Origin: Chryseobacterium ureilyticum
GTDB taxonomy: Bacteria > Bacteroidota > Bacteroidia > Flavobacteriales > Weeksellaceae
Length of the DNA: 64,000 nt
Direction of reading: 5' to 3'
Assembly (NCBI RefSeq): GCF_900156735.1
Contig: NZ_FTOL01000005.1
Span: 230,581-294,580 of the forward strand
The position numbers were made by a program, and so were the translations under genes. The notes below the pieces were generated by a model, which saw nothing but the letters and a program-made list of their open reading frames with translations, was not told the DNA's origin and did no database searches. Below, piece after piece: positions 1 to 9,805 of the stretch (the stretch's first letter is position 1; each line of letters begins with the position of its first letter).

Positions 1-2
1 AA

Positions 3-3000
3 AACCATAAATTACCTGAAGAAGAACACTTGAACGAAGTTTTGTTATATTTTGCTGATAAATATAATGTTAAAATATTAGCTCAGAACGAAACCTTTTA
101 TACCAATAAAGACGACTCTAATATTCAGGATATTGTGAGTTGTATTAAAGATGGTGAAAAACTGTCAACTCCAGTAGGGAAGGGGTTTGGTAAGAGAAGA
201 GGGCTTTCAACCGGAGAATATTATATTAAAAATTCCGATGAAATTAAGGAAGCGTTTTTGGCGTATCCTGATGCGTTTGAGGCTTATGAAGAATTTTTTG
301 CAAAGTTTAAACCCTATACATTAAAAAGAGATGTACTTCTTCCAAAATTTGATATTCCTGAAGAGTTTATTCATGCAGAAGATGAGGTAGATGGAGGGAA
401 ACGTGGGGAGATGGCTTATCTTACCTACCTTACTTATGAAGGAGCAAAGAAGAGATATGATCCGTTTGGTGGCATTACAGATGAAATTAAAGAACGTCTT
501 GATTTCGAGCTTGAAGTAATTGCCAACACCGGATATCCGGGGTACTTCCTTATTGTACAGGATTTTTGTAATGAAGCTCGTAATATGGGCGTTTGGGTAG
601 GTCCCGGAAGGGGTTCTGCGGCGGGATCTGCAGTGGCTTACTGTATTGGAATTACCAATGTAGACCCTATTAAATACGACCTCCTTTTTGAGAGATTCCT
701 GAATCCGGAAAGGGTTTCAATGCCCGATATTGATATTGACTTTGATGATGAAGGTCGAGACAAAATTATCAAATGGGTAGTTGAAAAATATGGAAAAACT
801 CAGGTAGCGCAGATTATTACTTATTCGGTATTAGGTGGGAAATCTGCCATTAAAGATGCCGGAAGAGTTTTGGACGTACCTATTCCTGATACAAATAATA
901 TCGCTAAGCTGATTCCTCCAAGTCCGGGGATGAATATTGCAAAAGCTTTAGCTAAATATGATAAATTAAAACCGGAAGACCAGATGCTCGTTGATGAAAT
1001 GAGATATGTTCTTAACAGTCCTGATGATGCACGACATGGAGTTTTGGCAAGTGCTAAAAAGATGGAAGGCTGTATCAGAAATACCGGGATTCACGCCTGT
1101 GGTGTAATCATTACCCCGGAAGATGTCAGTAATCTTGTTCCGGTGACAATTGCTGCAAAAGATGCGGATATCTTAGTATCACAGTTTGATAACTCTGTTG
1201 CAGAGAGTGCCGGTCTTTTGAAAATGGACTTCCTAGGGCTTAGGACATTAACCATCATTAAGGATGCATTGAAATTGGTTAAAGCAAGATATGGACTTGA
1301 TATTGACCCCGATTTGATCCCATTAGATGATACAAAAACCTATCAACTATTTAAAGAAGGACGTACAGTCGGGATTTTCCAGTATGAAAGTCCAGGGATG
1401 CAAAAATACATGAGGGAGCTGAAGCCTACAGTTTTTGCCGACCTTATTGCCATGAATGCATTGTACAGACCGGGTCCTATTAAATATATTCCAAACTTTA
1501 TTAATAGAAAGCACGGAATTGAAGAGATCGTTTATGACTTGCCTGAAACAGAGGAATACTTAAAGGAAACTTACGGAATTACTGTTTATCAGGAGCAGGT
1601 AATGCTTTTATCCCAAAAACTGGCAAACTTTACAAAAGGTGAAGCCGATACCTTGAGAAAGGCAATGGGTAAAAAACAGATCGATGTTCTTAATAAAATG
1701 TATCCTAAATTCATTGAAGGCGGAAGAAAAAACAATCTGAATGAAGAAAGACTGGAGAAAATCTGGAATGACTGGAAAGCCTTCGCTGAATATGCATTTA
1801 ATAAATCTCACTCTACCTGTTATGCCTTTATTGCTTATCAGACAGCCTATTTAAAAGCAAATTATCCTGCCGAATACATGGCAAGTGTAATGAGTAACAA
1901 CATTAACAATACGGATTCAATTACCATGTTCATGGAAGATTGTAAAAGTATGGGAGTGGATGTTTTAGGACCGGATGTAAATGAATCTCAATACAAATTC
2001 TCTGTAAACGAAAAAGGACAGATTCGTTTTGGCTTAGGAGCGATTAAGGGAATTGGTGAAGGACCGAGTGAAGGAATAACAAGAGAAAGAGCAAACGGAC
2101 GATTTAAAAATATCTATGATTTCTTTGAAAGGATCTTGCCATCTCAAATGAATAAAAGAGTTGCAGAAAGTTTAGTACTTGCAGGAGCATTTGACGAATT
2201 GGATGCTTTCCACAGAGGTCAGTATTTTGATATTGACATGGCGGGAAGAACAAATCTTGAAAGACTGATCAGATATGGGCAGAGCTTCCAGGAAAGTAAA
2301 AATGAGATGGAGCACTCTCTATTTGCTGATTTTGCTGATGAAGTTCAGATCGAGCAGCCGAAATTACCTCCTTGTCCGGAGTGGCCAAACATGCATTTGC
2401 TTAATAAAGAAAAAGAAATCATTGGATTCTATCTTTCTGCCCACCCGCTGGATGAATTTAAATATCAGTTCCAGTTTATGCAGGGAAGGCTTTCCAAGAA
2501 GAATGTATTAGAAAAAGAGGAGGAAGAAAAAGCGGTAACAGATGAAGCTCCTGTTCTAGAGCAGGATTCTCAGGATGAGACAGTTGATATTACAGAAATT
2601 GTTTCAGATGATGTTGTTGCGGGAGAAGAAGAAGTAATAGAAGAAACTACTAAAAAAGCTGAACCAAAAGGAACTTTCGGATTTTTGAACCTTGATGAGG
2701 TGGATGCTTATAAAGAGCAGGCTTTTGCCAATAAGCCGGATGAACTGTTTGAAGAAAAAAAGAAAGATTGGAAGACGCTTCAGAAAGAAAGAGAAAATGG
2801 CGGCGGTGGAAAAGAGTATACCGTGGCAGGTTTAATTACTGAATATAGAGTTCAGGATGGTTTCAGAAGTGGTGAGAAAGTAGCTTTTGTGACGCTGGAA
2901 GATTATTCCGGTTCTTATTCTTTCAGATTGGGAGATAGAGATTACATGAGATTGAAGGAAAAGCTTGAGGTTCAGAGATTTGTGATTTTTAAAATCAAAT

Positions 3001-3311
3001 TTGCTCAGGTGAAAGACGGAAGAGTTTTTGTAAATGTGAATGATGTGATTGAGCTTCAGGAAGCATTTGAAAGATTTGCAAAAAGTATCTCTCTTGTCAT
3101 GGATGTGATGGATGTAAGACCTGAAGACCTTGATTTCTTCAGAACGGTTCTTGATCGAAATAAAGGAAATCAAAAATTAAAATTCTTTATTAAAAATATT
3201 GAAGATGATTCTCATATTGAAGTTCAGTCTATGAAACATTCGGTTGATTTGAACGGAGACTTGATTAAAGAAATTCAGTTGCTCAATAAATATGAGTTCT
3301 ATTTAAATTAA
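3..3311 (+). CDS. dnaE: DNA polymerase III subunit alpha (5' end cut by window)
   Basis: Replicative C-family DNA polymerase. The reading frame is open from base 3, so the gene begins before the window and most of the N-terminal PHP domain is missing; the TTG at 30 is not a real start. The palm motif PDIDIDFDD (nt 723-749) carries the catalytic aspartates, preceded by the VGPGRGSAAGS motif near nt 600-630. The fingers region contains GIFQYESPGMQKYMREL and NALYRPGPIKYIPNF (nt about 1370-1500). A C-terminal OB-fold-like part starts near YTVAGLITEYRVQDGF (nt 2816). An acidic low-complexity insert (nt about 2508-2665) sits before the OB fold. A terminator follows, and the next gene starts 316 bases later. 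Identification is firm; only the missing 5' end is uncertain. Confidence 0.97.
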   Translation, partial: NHKLPEEEHLNEVLLYFADKYNVKILAQNETFYTNKDDSNIQDIVSCIKDGEKLSTPVGKGFGKRRGLSTGEYYIKNSDEIKEAFLAYPDAFEAYEEFFAKFKPYTLKRDVLLPKFDIPEEFIHAEDEVDGGKRGEMAYLTYLTYEGAKKRYDPFGGITDEIKERLDFELEVIANTGYPGYFLIVQDFCNEARNMGVWVGPGRGSAAGSAVAYCIGITNVDPIKYDLLFERFLNPERVSMPDIDIDFDDEGRDKIIKWVVEKYGKTQVAQIITYSVLGGKSAIKDAGRVLDVPIPDTNNIAKLIPPSPGMNIAKALAKYDKLKPEDQMLVDEMRYVLNSPDDARHGVLASAKKMEGCIRNTGIHACGVIITPEDVSNLVPVTIAAKDADILVSQFDNSVAESAGLLKMDFLGLRTLTIIKDALKLVKARYGLDIDPDLIPLDDTKTYQLFKEGRTVGIFQYESPGMQKYMRELKPTVFADLIAMNALYRPGPIKYIPNFINRKHGIEEIVYDLPETEEYLKETYGITVYQEQVMLLSQKLANFTKGEADTLRKAMGKKQIDVLNKMYPKFIEGGRKNNLNEERLEKIWNDWKAFAEYAFNKSHSTCYAFIAYQTAYLKANYPAEYMASVMSNNINNTDSITMFMEDCKSMGVDVLGPDVNESQYKFSVNEKGQIRFGLGAIKGIGEGPSEGITRERANGRFKNIYDFFERILPSQMNKRVAESLVLAGAFDELDAFHRGQYFDIDMAGRTNLERLIRYGQSFQESKNEMEHSLFADFADEVQIEQPKLPPCPEWPNMHLLNKEKEIIGFYLSAHPLDEFKYQFQFMQGRLSKKNVLEKEEEEKAVTDEAPVLEQDSQDETVDITEIVSDDVVAGEEEVIEETTKKAEPKGTFGFLNLDEVDAYKEQAFANKPDELFEEKKKDWKTLQKERENGGGGKEYTVAGLITEYRVQDGFRSGEKVAFVTLEDYSGSYSFRLGDRDYMRLKEKLEVQRFVIFKIKFAQVKDGRVFVNVNDVIELQEAFERFAKSISLVMDVMDVRPEDLDFFRTVLDRNKGNQKLKFFIKNIEDDSHIEVQSMKHSVDLNGDLIKEIQLLNKYEFYLN

Positions 3312-3335
3312 AATAATAAAAATATATAAATTTTT

Positions 3336-3363
3336 AAAAGTGGCATTTTTGTCACTTTTTTTG
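3336..3363 (+). terminator. Rho-independent terminator of dnaE
   Basis: AAAAGTG and CACTTTT form a 7 bp stem around a 10-base loop, running into a T tract. It lies 25 bases after the dnaE stop. Confidence 0.75.
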
Positions 3364-3627
3364 TTTTTAAGAGTTATTATAGTTTACATTAATATCAAAT
3401 AAAATAGACTAGGTAGGGTTTTAGATTTTTGGTTAATTAATTGATTATTATCGCTTTATGGTTTTATGTTGATATTTGTTTCAAATATGTTAAAAACTAA
3501 ATATATGTTTAATTTTATTTAAAAATAATTTTGTTTTTTAGTGTTGTAATTAATAATTTTTAATAATTTATGATATTGTGTTAAATATTTTATACATTTA
3601 TTGCCTTAACTATTATTATTACTATTT
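3364..3627. other. AT-rich intergenic region before the first T9SS gene
   Basis: Very AT-rich leader between the dnaE terminator and the ATG at 3628. A TACATTTA near 3593 resembles the Bacteroidetes -7 box but lacks the final G and a well-spaced TTG. No ORF, RNA gene or repeat was recognised. Confidence 0.4.
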
Positions 3628-6600
3628 ATGAAAAAAACTCTACTGATGTGTTTGATGTCCCTCGGAATAGGAGCTTCGGCACAGATTCAGGTCAATGACG
3701 GCTTTGAGGGTAGTAGTGCACTTCCTTCGGGATGGAGCTATTCTGCATTACCTTCTTCTGCTACACAAAACGCTTCTATCGGAATGTGGACAAATGGTAC
3801 AGCGTGTGCCGGAACCAATATGGTATACAGAAATATCTATTCCGGTGTTACGGCTCAAAATGTTATTTATTCTACAACTTATTCCAATGGTTTGGCTCTT
3901 GATTACTCTTTTCAGTATGCTGCAAAAGGTTTTGGAACTTCCGGAGCTATTAAGGGGGGAGTTTCAGCAGAGTATTCAATTGATGGCGGAACTACCTGGG
4001 TGCCATTAATGACTCCTGTGGTTCTTAATAACCCAAATTCATCTCCGGTTCCATGTACTACTGTTTCAGGAACGCTTCCCGCGGGAGCTGTTCCGGCTGG
4101 AGCTAATTTTAAATTCAAACTTACTGGAAGTTTTACGTCTCCTGCAGATTTTTATATAGGTTTTGATGAGGTAAAATTAAATCAGCCTGTTGTGGATGTT
4201 CCAGGTTGTACAACATTAACTGCTCCAACAAATGCGGCTACCGGTATTTCCAGAACACCTGTGCTTAAATGGAATGGTGCGGCAGGAGCTTCATCATATA
4301 CTATTAATGTAGGAACTACTCCTGGAGGAAGTGATGTGATTAATAATTTAAATGTTGGGAATGTTCTTACCTATACAATTCCTACTGCTACTCCTTTAAA
4401 TTATTCAACGACTTATTATGTGAAAATTATTCCTGCAAATAGCTTTGGGAATGCTACGGCATGTACAGAAACCAGTTTTACTACCTCAGTTATAGGTTGT
4501 CCTAGTGTTTCTTTACCCGCAAGCAATGCTACAAATACAGTAATTACTCCTACTATAAGCTGGACTGCCGTTTCTGGTGCTACAGGATATAGATTGACGG
4601 TAGGAACTACTGCTGGTGGGACTGAAATTCTTAATAATGTAGATTTAGGTGATGTATTGACATATACTTTCCCTTCCAATTTAAATTACAATACAACTTA
4701 TCATTATACGGTAAATTCATATCAAGGATCAAATAGTACTTCTGCATCATGTACGGTGAGAAAATTTACAACAAAATATGCACCACCTGCTAATGATGAT
4801 TGTGCAAATGCTATTCCTTTAGGAGTAAATCCCGATATGAGTAGCTGTACGATTAAAGGAACAGGAAATACGCTTGGAGGAACGCTTTCTTCAGGAATGC
4901 CAACGTGTTCAGGATTTAGCGGGGCACCGGATGATGATGTATGGTATAGTTTTGTAGCCACCGGAGCAGCGCATACGGTTAGTTTATCTAATGTTGTATC
5001 AACGGGAGCTAGCTCTACAACAGATATGTATTTTCAGGTATTGAGTGGTACTTGTGGAAATTTCACCAATTTAATTTGTAATGATCCTGATAGTGCTACT
5101 ATTTCAGAGTTAACTCCCGGACAGACTTATTATGTAAGGGTTTATACTTTTGATTCAGGTGCAGGTTATACAGCGAGTTTTGATATTTGTATTGGAACAT
5201 TACCTGCTGCACCTGCAAATAATGAATGTTCTACTGCTGTTCCTTTGACGGTAAGTGCTACTTCATTATGTACAAACCCGGTAGCGGGAACTACATTAGG
5301 TGCTACCGATTCAGGAGTGGCAATTGCTCCTTGTACAGGAACTGCGGACGATGATGTTTGGTATTCATTTGTGGCAACTTCTGCATCTCATGTTGTTGCT
5401 TTAACAGATGTGGTATCGGTAGGTACAACTAGTTCTACAAGTTTATATTTACAAGTATTAGGAGGTGCTTGTGGATCAATGACAAGTGTTTTATGTGATA
5501 CTAGTTATGGTTCACCAGCTGTGTTAACAGGTTTGACTGCGGGAAGTACTTATTATGTAAGAGTTTATAATTCCAGTACAGGTCCTGGAAATGCTAATAC
5601 ATTCAATATTTGTGTGACAACTCCGGTACCACCATCTAATGATGACTGTGCAGGTGCTATTGCTTTAACAGTAAATCCAACGACCAACTGTGCAGTAGTA
5701 ACTGCGGGAACTACTCATAGTGCTACCAATTCAAATGTGCCAATATCTCCATGTACAGGAACTGCAGATGATGATGTCTGGTATACTTTTACAGCTACAA
5801 ATCCTTCTCATATTATTACATTATCCAATATTGTTTCTACGGGAAGTAGTTCATCTACCAGCTTATATATGCAGGTGATGAGTGGTGCATGTGGAACATT
5901 AACCAGTGTTAAATGTACAACTGCATCCGTAACTATGGCTGAAGGGCTTACAGTAGGACAAACTTATTATATTAGATTATATAATTCAAATGGTTCAGGA
6001 TATTCAAATAGCTTTAATATTTGCGTAGGAACGCCACCTCCGCCACCTGCTAATGATGATTGTGCAAATGCGGTACCTTTAACGGTAAATCCTACTTTAA
6101 CATGTACAACGGTAACTGCGGGAACTACAACAAGTGCAACGAATTCTAATGTATCAACAGGTTCTTGTTCAGGAACTCCTGATGATGATGTTTGGTATAC
6201 TTTTACAGCTACTGGAGCGTCACATGTAGTTAAGTTATCTGATATCGTTTCTACGGGAATTAATTCTTCTACCAGCTTATATTTACAGGTATTTAGCGGG
6301 GCTTGCGGAACATTGACCAGTGTTAAATGTTCTACTTCAGGTACGGCTGTAGTTGAAGGGTTGACAGCTGGACAGACTTATTATATAAGAGTTTATAATT
6401 CGAATGGCTCAGGATATTCGAATAACTTTAAGATTTGTGTAGGAACAACACCTCCGCCGCCTGTTAATGACGATTGTGCGGGTGCTATAGCTTTGACGCC
6501 TGGTGCGAATTTTAATGCCAATGCAATTATAGCAAGCAACACATCTGCTAGTACCAATGGGACTTCTTCATGTGTAACTACAGCATCTAACAATGTAAAT

Positions 6601-7137
6601 AATGTATGGTTCACCGTTGTGGTGCCGCCATCAGGAAGTGTTACGGTTGAGACTGGTGCCGCGCCAGGTTCATCATTCAATGATTCTATTATGGAAGTGT
6701 ATAGCGGAACTTGTGGTTCATTTATTTCTTTGGGTTGTAATGATGATATTGTTACAACAACTAATATTTTCTCTAAAGTTTCTGTTACAGGACAGACTCC
6801 AGGTTCAGTAATCTATGTGAGTGTTTGGAGGTATGGATCAAAACCAGATGGTGATTTTAAGATCTCAGCTTACGATGCATCATTGGCAACTTCTGAAACT
6901 TCAGTAGTTAAAAACGAGATCAAAGTTTATCCAAATCCATTTACTGATGTTCTGAATATTTCAGATATATCCAAAATACAGTCAGTTTCCGTTGTAGACC
7001 TTGCGGGAAGAGTAGTGAAAACTATTAATACACCGTCATCTGTTCTTCAATTGGGAGATTTGAAACAGGGAATGTATCTTGTGATATTAAATATGAAAGA
7101 TGGATCAAGACAGATTATTAAATCAATTAAGAAATAA
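3628..7137 (+). CDS. Secreted multi-module protein with T9SS type A sorting domain
   Basis: Large exported surface or secreted protein of 1169 residues; the specific role is unknown. An N-terminal signal peptide (MKKTLLMCLMSLGIGASAQ) is followed by a beta-rich region (about 20-190), two fibronectin III-like domains (about 194-290 and 291-385), then five tandem modules starting at residues 389, 531, 671, 809 and 947. Each of the first four opens with N-[DN]-[DE]-C and contains DDDVWY-x-F-x-A; the fifth is more divergent (NNVWFTV). The tail has KVYPNPFTDVLNIS and ends GSRQIIKSIKK, the TIGR04183-type sorting domain recognised by the type IX system. The modules resemble bacterial pre-peptidase C-terminal (PPC-like) beta sandwiches; that is inference. 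The next gene encodes a shorter paralog. Terminators on both sides suggest a monocistronic gene. Confidence 0.9.
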   Translation: MKKTLLMCLMSLGIGASAQIQVNDGFEGSSALPSGWSYSALPSSATQNASIGMWTNGTACAGTNMVYRNIYSGVTAQNVIYSTTYSNGLALDYSFQYAAKGFGTSGAIKGGVSAEYSIDGGTTWVPLMTPVVLNNPNSSPVPCTTVSGTLPAGAVPAGANFKFKLTGSFTSPADFYIGFDEVKLNQPVVDVPGCTTLTAPTNAATGISRTPVLKWNGAAGASSYTINVGTTPGGSDVINNLNVGNVLTYTIPTATPLNYSTTYYVKIIPANSFGNATACTETSFTTSVIGCPSVSLPASNATNTVITPTISWTAVSGATGYRLTVGTTAGGTEILNNVDLGDVLTYTFPSNLNYNTTYHYTVNSYQGSNSTSASCTVRKFTTKYAPPANDDCANAIPLGVNPDMSSCTIKGTGNTLGGTLSSGMPTCSGFSGAPDDDVWYSFVATGAAHTVSLSNVVSTGASSTTDMYFQVLSGTCGNFTNLICNDPDSATISELTPGQTYYVRVYTFDSGAGYTASFDICIGTLPAAPANNECSTAVPLTVSATSLCTNPVAGTTLGATDSGVAIAPCTGTADDDVWYSFVATSASHVVALTDVVSVGTTSSTSLYLQVLGGACGSMTSVLCDTSYGSPAVLTGLTAGSTYYVRVYNSSTGPGNANTFNICVTTPVPPSNDDCAGAIALTVNPTTNCAVVTAGTTHSATNSNVPISPCTGTADDDVWYTFTATNPSHIITLSNIVSTGSSSSTSLYMQVMSGACGTLTSVKCTTASVTMAEGLTVGQTYYIRLYNSNGSGYSNSFNICVGTPPPPPANDDCANAVPLTVNPTLTCTTVTAGTTTSATNSNVSTGSCSGTPDDDVWYTFTATGASHVVKLSDIVSTGINSSTSLYLQVFSGACGTLTSVKCSTSGTAVVEGLTAGQTYYIRVYNSNGSGYSNNFKICVGTTPPPPVNDDCAGAIALTPGANFNANAIIASNTSASTNGTSSCVTTASNNVNNVWFTVVVPPSGSVTVETGAAPGSSFNDSIMEVYSGTCGSFISLGCNDDIVTTTNIFSKVSVTGQTPGSVIYVSVWRYGSKPDGDFKISAYDASLATSETSVVKNEIKVYPNPFTDVLNISDISKIQSVSVVDLAGRVVKTINTPSSVLQLGDLKQGMYLVILNMKDGSRQIIKSIKK
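4792..6880 (+). repeat. Five tandem coding modules of about 414-426 nt
   Basis: Module starts are at 4792, 5218, 5638, 6052 and 6466, giving periods of 426, 420, 414 and 414 nt. Modules 3 and 4 are the most alike, for example sharing GTPDDDVWYTFTAT-like and YNSNGSGYSN-like segments. Module 5 is the most divergent. The pattern indicates in-frame duplication of one domain unit. Confidence 0.85.
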
Positions 7138-7160
7138 ATCTGTTAATATAGTTATTTGAA

Positions 7161-7190
7161 GCGGCAACTTAAAAGTTGTCGCTTTTTTTT
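7161..7190 (+). terminator. Rho-independent terminator
   Basis: GCGGCAACTT and AAGTTGTCGC form a 10 bp stem with one G-T pair, followed by eight T. It ends the 3628-7137 transcript before the paralogous gene at 7261. Confidence 0.85.
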
Positions 7191-7260
7191 AATATTTTTT
7201 TAATGTTGTATTAAAAATATTGTTAAATTGGTAATCTATTAACACCTTAAAAAATTGTAT

Positions 7261-9642
7261 ATGAAGAAATTCTTACTCTTGTGCTTGCTGACAGTAAGCA
7301 TGGTTCTTAGTGCTCAAATTACATTAGGTGAAGGGAGCACAAGCACCGGAATTGCACCGGTAAATACATACTATGGGTACTCCTATACCCAGCAGATTTT
7401 TACAAAACAGGAAATCAATGCTAATGCAGCAGGAAACATTACGGGACTTAAGTTTTATATAGGACCTAATGAAAATATTGATGATTCTGATGAATGGACT
7501 GTTTATCTTGGACATACTGGAGTTACCAATTTTGCCTCCACTACCAGTTGGGTTCCTCTTAGTGAATTAACGGAAGTATACTCAGGAACGGTAACTAACG
7601 ACAATGGAGTGGTAGAGGTAGTGTTTACAACACCCTTCCCTTATAATAACACCCAGAATTTAGTAGTTGCAATAGATGAAAATGCCCCGGGTTATGACGG
7701 TAATAATATATTTCATGTATTTGGAGCAAGCTCAACTCAATACAAGACAATTGCCTACAGAAATGATGATACCAATCCGGATCCGGCAACGCCTCCAACC
7801 GGAAGCCTTATAGAATATAGATCTGTTGTTACTTTTACAGGGCTTACTCCAAGTTCAATACCTTTATGTACTACAATAAATTATCCTGCGAATAATTCAA
7901 ATGCAGTACCCGCTTTACCTGAAATTAAATGGTCTTCAATGTCTGGAGCTACCGGTTATAAAATATCAATAGGAACAACACCAGGCGGAACAGATGTTGT
8001 CAATCAACAATTAGTAGCAACGACAACCTTTACTCCAACAGCGCCGCTTGCACTTAATACTACTCATTATTTAAGAGTAATTTCAGTAGGGACCGGAGGA
8101 GATGCTTCAGGCTGTACTGAATTCAAATTTAAAACTGTACCTCCTCAGCCAGCAAATGATGAATGTATAGGTGCTGTCAATCTGACGGTGAATCCTGATA
8201 TGAATTGTGCTAGCTCAGTCGCAGGATCTACACTTTCTGCAACGGATTCAGGTTTAGATCCAGATCCTTGCTATGGTAATGCTGATGATGATGTATGGTA
8301 CAAATTTACTGCTACGCAAACTTCTCATATTGTATCACTTATGAATATCACTTCTGCGGGGAGCGAGAATAGTACCTCTCTTAATTTTCAGATTTTGAGT
8401 GGTGGTTGTGATGGTTTGTCAAGTCTCGTGTGCGGTGATAGTGGATCTGCAGTGGCTTCAAACCTTACAGTAGGTGAAACCTATTATGTAAGAGTTTACA
8501 GTTATTTTGGAGACGGATATGCTCAAAACTTTAATATATGTGTAGGAACATTGCCACCGCCGCCTACAAATGATGATTGTGCAACAGCAGTAACATTAAC
8601 TGTTAACCAAGATATGAATTGCGGAGTTAAAACATCTGGGCATACATTGGGAGCTAGTGACTCTGGTGTAGATATAACTCCTTGTGAAGGTGAAGCAGAT
8701 GATGATGTTTGGTATAAATTTACAGCAACTGCAACTTCTCATTTTATTTCATTAAGTAACATGGTTTCTATTGGAGAGGAATATAGTTATGGAGCGGCAT
8801 TCCAGGTATTTAATGGTGATTGTACAAATTTAACGAGCGTGGTATGTTCGCAATCATATGAAGGCTCAAAATTAGTTACGGGTCTTACGGTAGGACAAAC
8901 CTATTATATAAGAGTATTTACTGAGTATTCTGATGAAGCTCAAAGTTTTGATATCTGTATTGGAACGTTACCTCCGGTTCCTGCAAATGATGATTGTGCA
9001 AATGCTTTAGTAGCATCTGTATTCCCTTACAACTATACTCAATCTGATGCAGCTGGAGCAACTAATAATAATGGATTTATCACTGCTTGTGCTAACAATG
9101 GAATGAATGATGGAACATGGTTTACCTTTACAGGTGATGGTACCGTTTATGATATTGCTCTATCAATACCGGCAAATAGTTATTTTGATGCCGAAATTGG
9201 AGTATTTTCAGGGAGCTGTGGTAGCCTTACTTGCGTAGGAAGAGCTGATAGTGGTTCTTCAGGAGAAGGAGAAGCTATATCAGTTTCAACGGTTGCGGGA
9301 ACTGTGTACTATGTAAATGTAGGTGGTTATGCTGATGATGAAGATCAGATCGAAGGAACGTTTACGATTACGATTAACAAAGAAACGTTGGGAACTTCAG
9401 AAACTTCTAAAGTTAAAAAAGAAATAAAAGTTTACCCGAATCCATTCGCTGAGGTTTTAAATATTTCAAAAGTAGAGGACGTGAAATCTGTTTATATCGT
9501 GGATGTTTCCGGAAGAATAGTGAAAACGATTGATAAACCTTCTTCATCTCTTTATTTAGCAGACTTAAAACAAGGAATGTATATCATAGTGTTAAATATG
9601 AAAGACGGATCAAAACAAACCGTAAAAGCCATTAAAAAATAA
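7261..9642 (+). CDS. Secreted multi-module protein with T9SS type A sorting domain (paralog)
   Basis: Exported protein of 793 residues, a shorter relative of the preceding gene. I chose the ATG at 7261 because the TTG two codons upstream gives an unusual MYMKKF start, while MKKFLLLCLLTVSMVLSAQ is a normal signal peptide. A lead domain (about 20-200, with YYGYSYTQQIFTKQEI) of a type seen in other flavobacterial T9SS proteins is followed by one fibronectin III-like domain (about 204-295). Three modules start at nt 8155, 8569 and 8986; the first two have the DDDVWYKFTAT signature, the third is divergent (NDGTWFTF). The tail contains KVYPNPFAEVLNIS and ends GSKQTVKAIKK, nearly the same sorting domain as its neighbour. 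The function is unknown; adhesion or matrix binding is a guess. Confidence 0.88.
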   Translation: MKKFLLLCLLTVSMVLSAQITLGEGSTSTGIAPVNTYYGYSYTQQIFTKQEINANAAGNITGLKFYIGPNENIDDSDEWTVYLGHTGVTNFASTTSWVPLSELTEVYSGTVTNDNGVVEVVFTTPFPYNNTQNLVVAIDENAPGYDGNNIFHVFGASSTQYKTIAYRNDDTNPDPATPPTGSLIEYRSVVTFTGLTPSSIPLCTTINYPANNSNAVPALPEIKWSSMSGATGYKISIGTTPGGTDVVNQQLVATTTFTPTAPLALNTTHYLRVISVGTGGDASGCTEFKFKTVPPQPANDECIGAVNLTVNPDMNCASSVAGSTLSATDSGLDPDPCYGNADDDVWYKFTATQTSHIVSLMNITSAGSENSTSLNFQILSGGCDGLSSLVCGDSGSAVASNLTVGETYYVRVYSYFGDGYAQNFNICVGTLPPPPTNDDCATAVTLTVNQDMNCGVKTSGHTLGASDSGVDITPCEGEADDDVWYKFTATATSHFISLSNMVSIGEEYSYGAAFQVFNGDCTNLTSVVCSQSYEGSKLVTGLTVGQTYYIRVFTEYSDEAQSFDICIGTLPPVPANDDCANALVASVFPYNYTQSDAAGATNNNGFITACANNGMNDGTWFTFTGDGTVYDIALSIPANSYFDAEIGVFSGSCGSLTCVGRADSGSSGEGEAISVSTVAGTVYYVNVGGYADDEDQIEGTFTITINKETLGTSETSKVKKEIKVYPNPFAEVLNISKVEDVKSVYIVDVSGRIVKTIDKPSSSLYLADLKQGMYIIVLNMKDGSKQTVKAIKK

Positions 9643-9654
9643 TTAGTAATTCAT

Positions 9655-9684
9655 AAAAGACGGATCATTGATCCGTCTTTTTTT
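9655..9684 (+). terminator. Rho-independent terminator
   Basis: AAAAGACGGATC and GATCCGTCTTTT form a perfect 12 bp stem with a 3-base loop and a T run, 12 bases after the stop of the 7261-9642 gene. Confidence 0.9.
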
Positions 9685-9724
9685 ATATTCAATGAATTTC
9701 AGTTTTATTTTTTTGAATATCTAT

Positions 9725-9761
9725 AAAAAAGATGATCGGAATTATTCCGATCATCTTTTTT
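9725..9761 (-). terminator. Terminator of the channel/small-protein operon (works in both directions)
   Basis: AAAAAAGATGATCGGAAT and ATTCCGATCATCTTTTTT form a long near-perfect stem with A and T runs on both sides. It faces the small minus-strand gene ending at 9806 and also backs up the plus-strand terminator at 9655. Confidence 0.8.
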
Positions 9762-9805
9762 ATTCTAACTACTATTTGTCGCTTATCACTATTACCTGTT
9801 GTTTA

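Noticed and set aside
4792..6880. Regularly spaced repeats considered as a CRISPR-like array
   Set aside because: The period is over 400 nt, the whole stretch is one reading frame and the units are protein domains.
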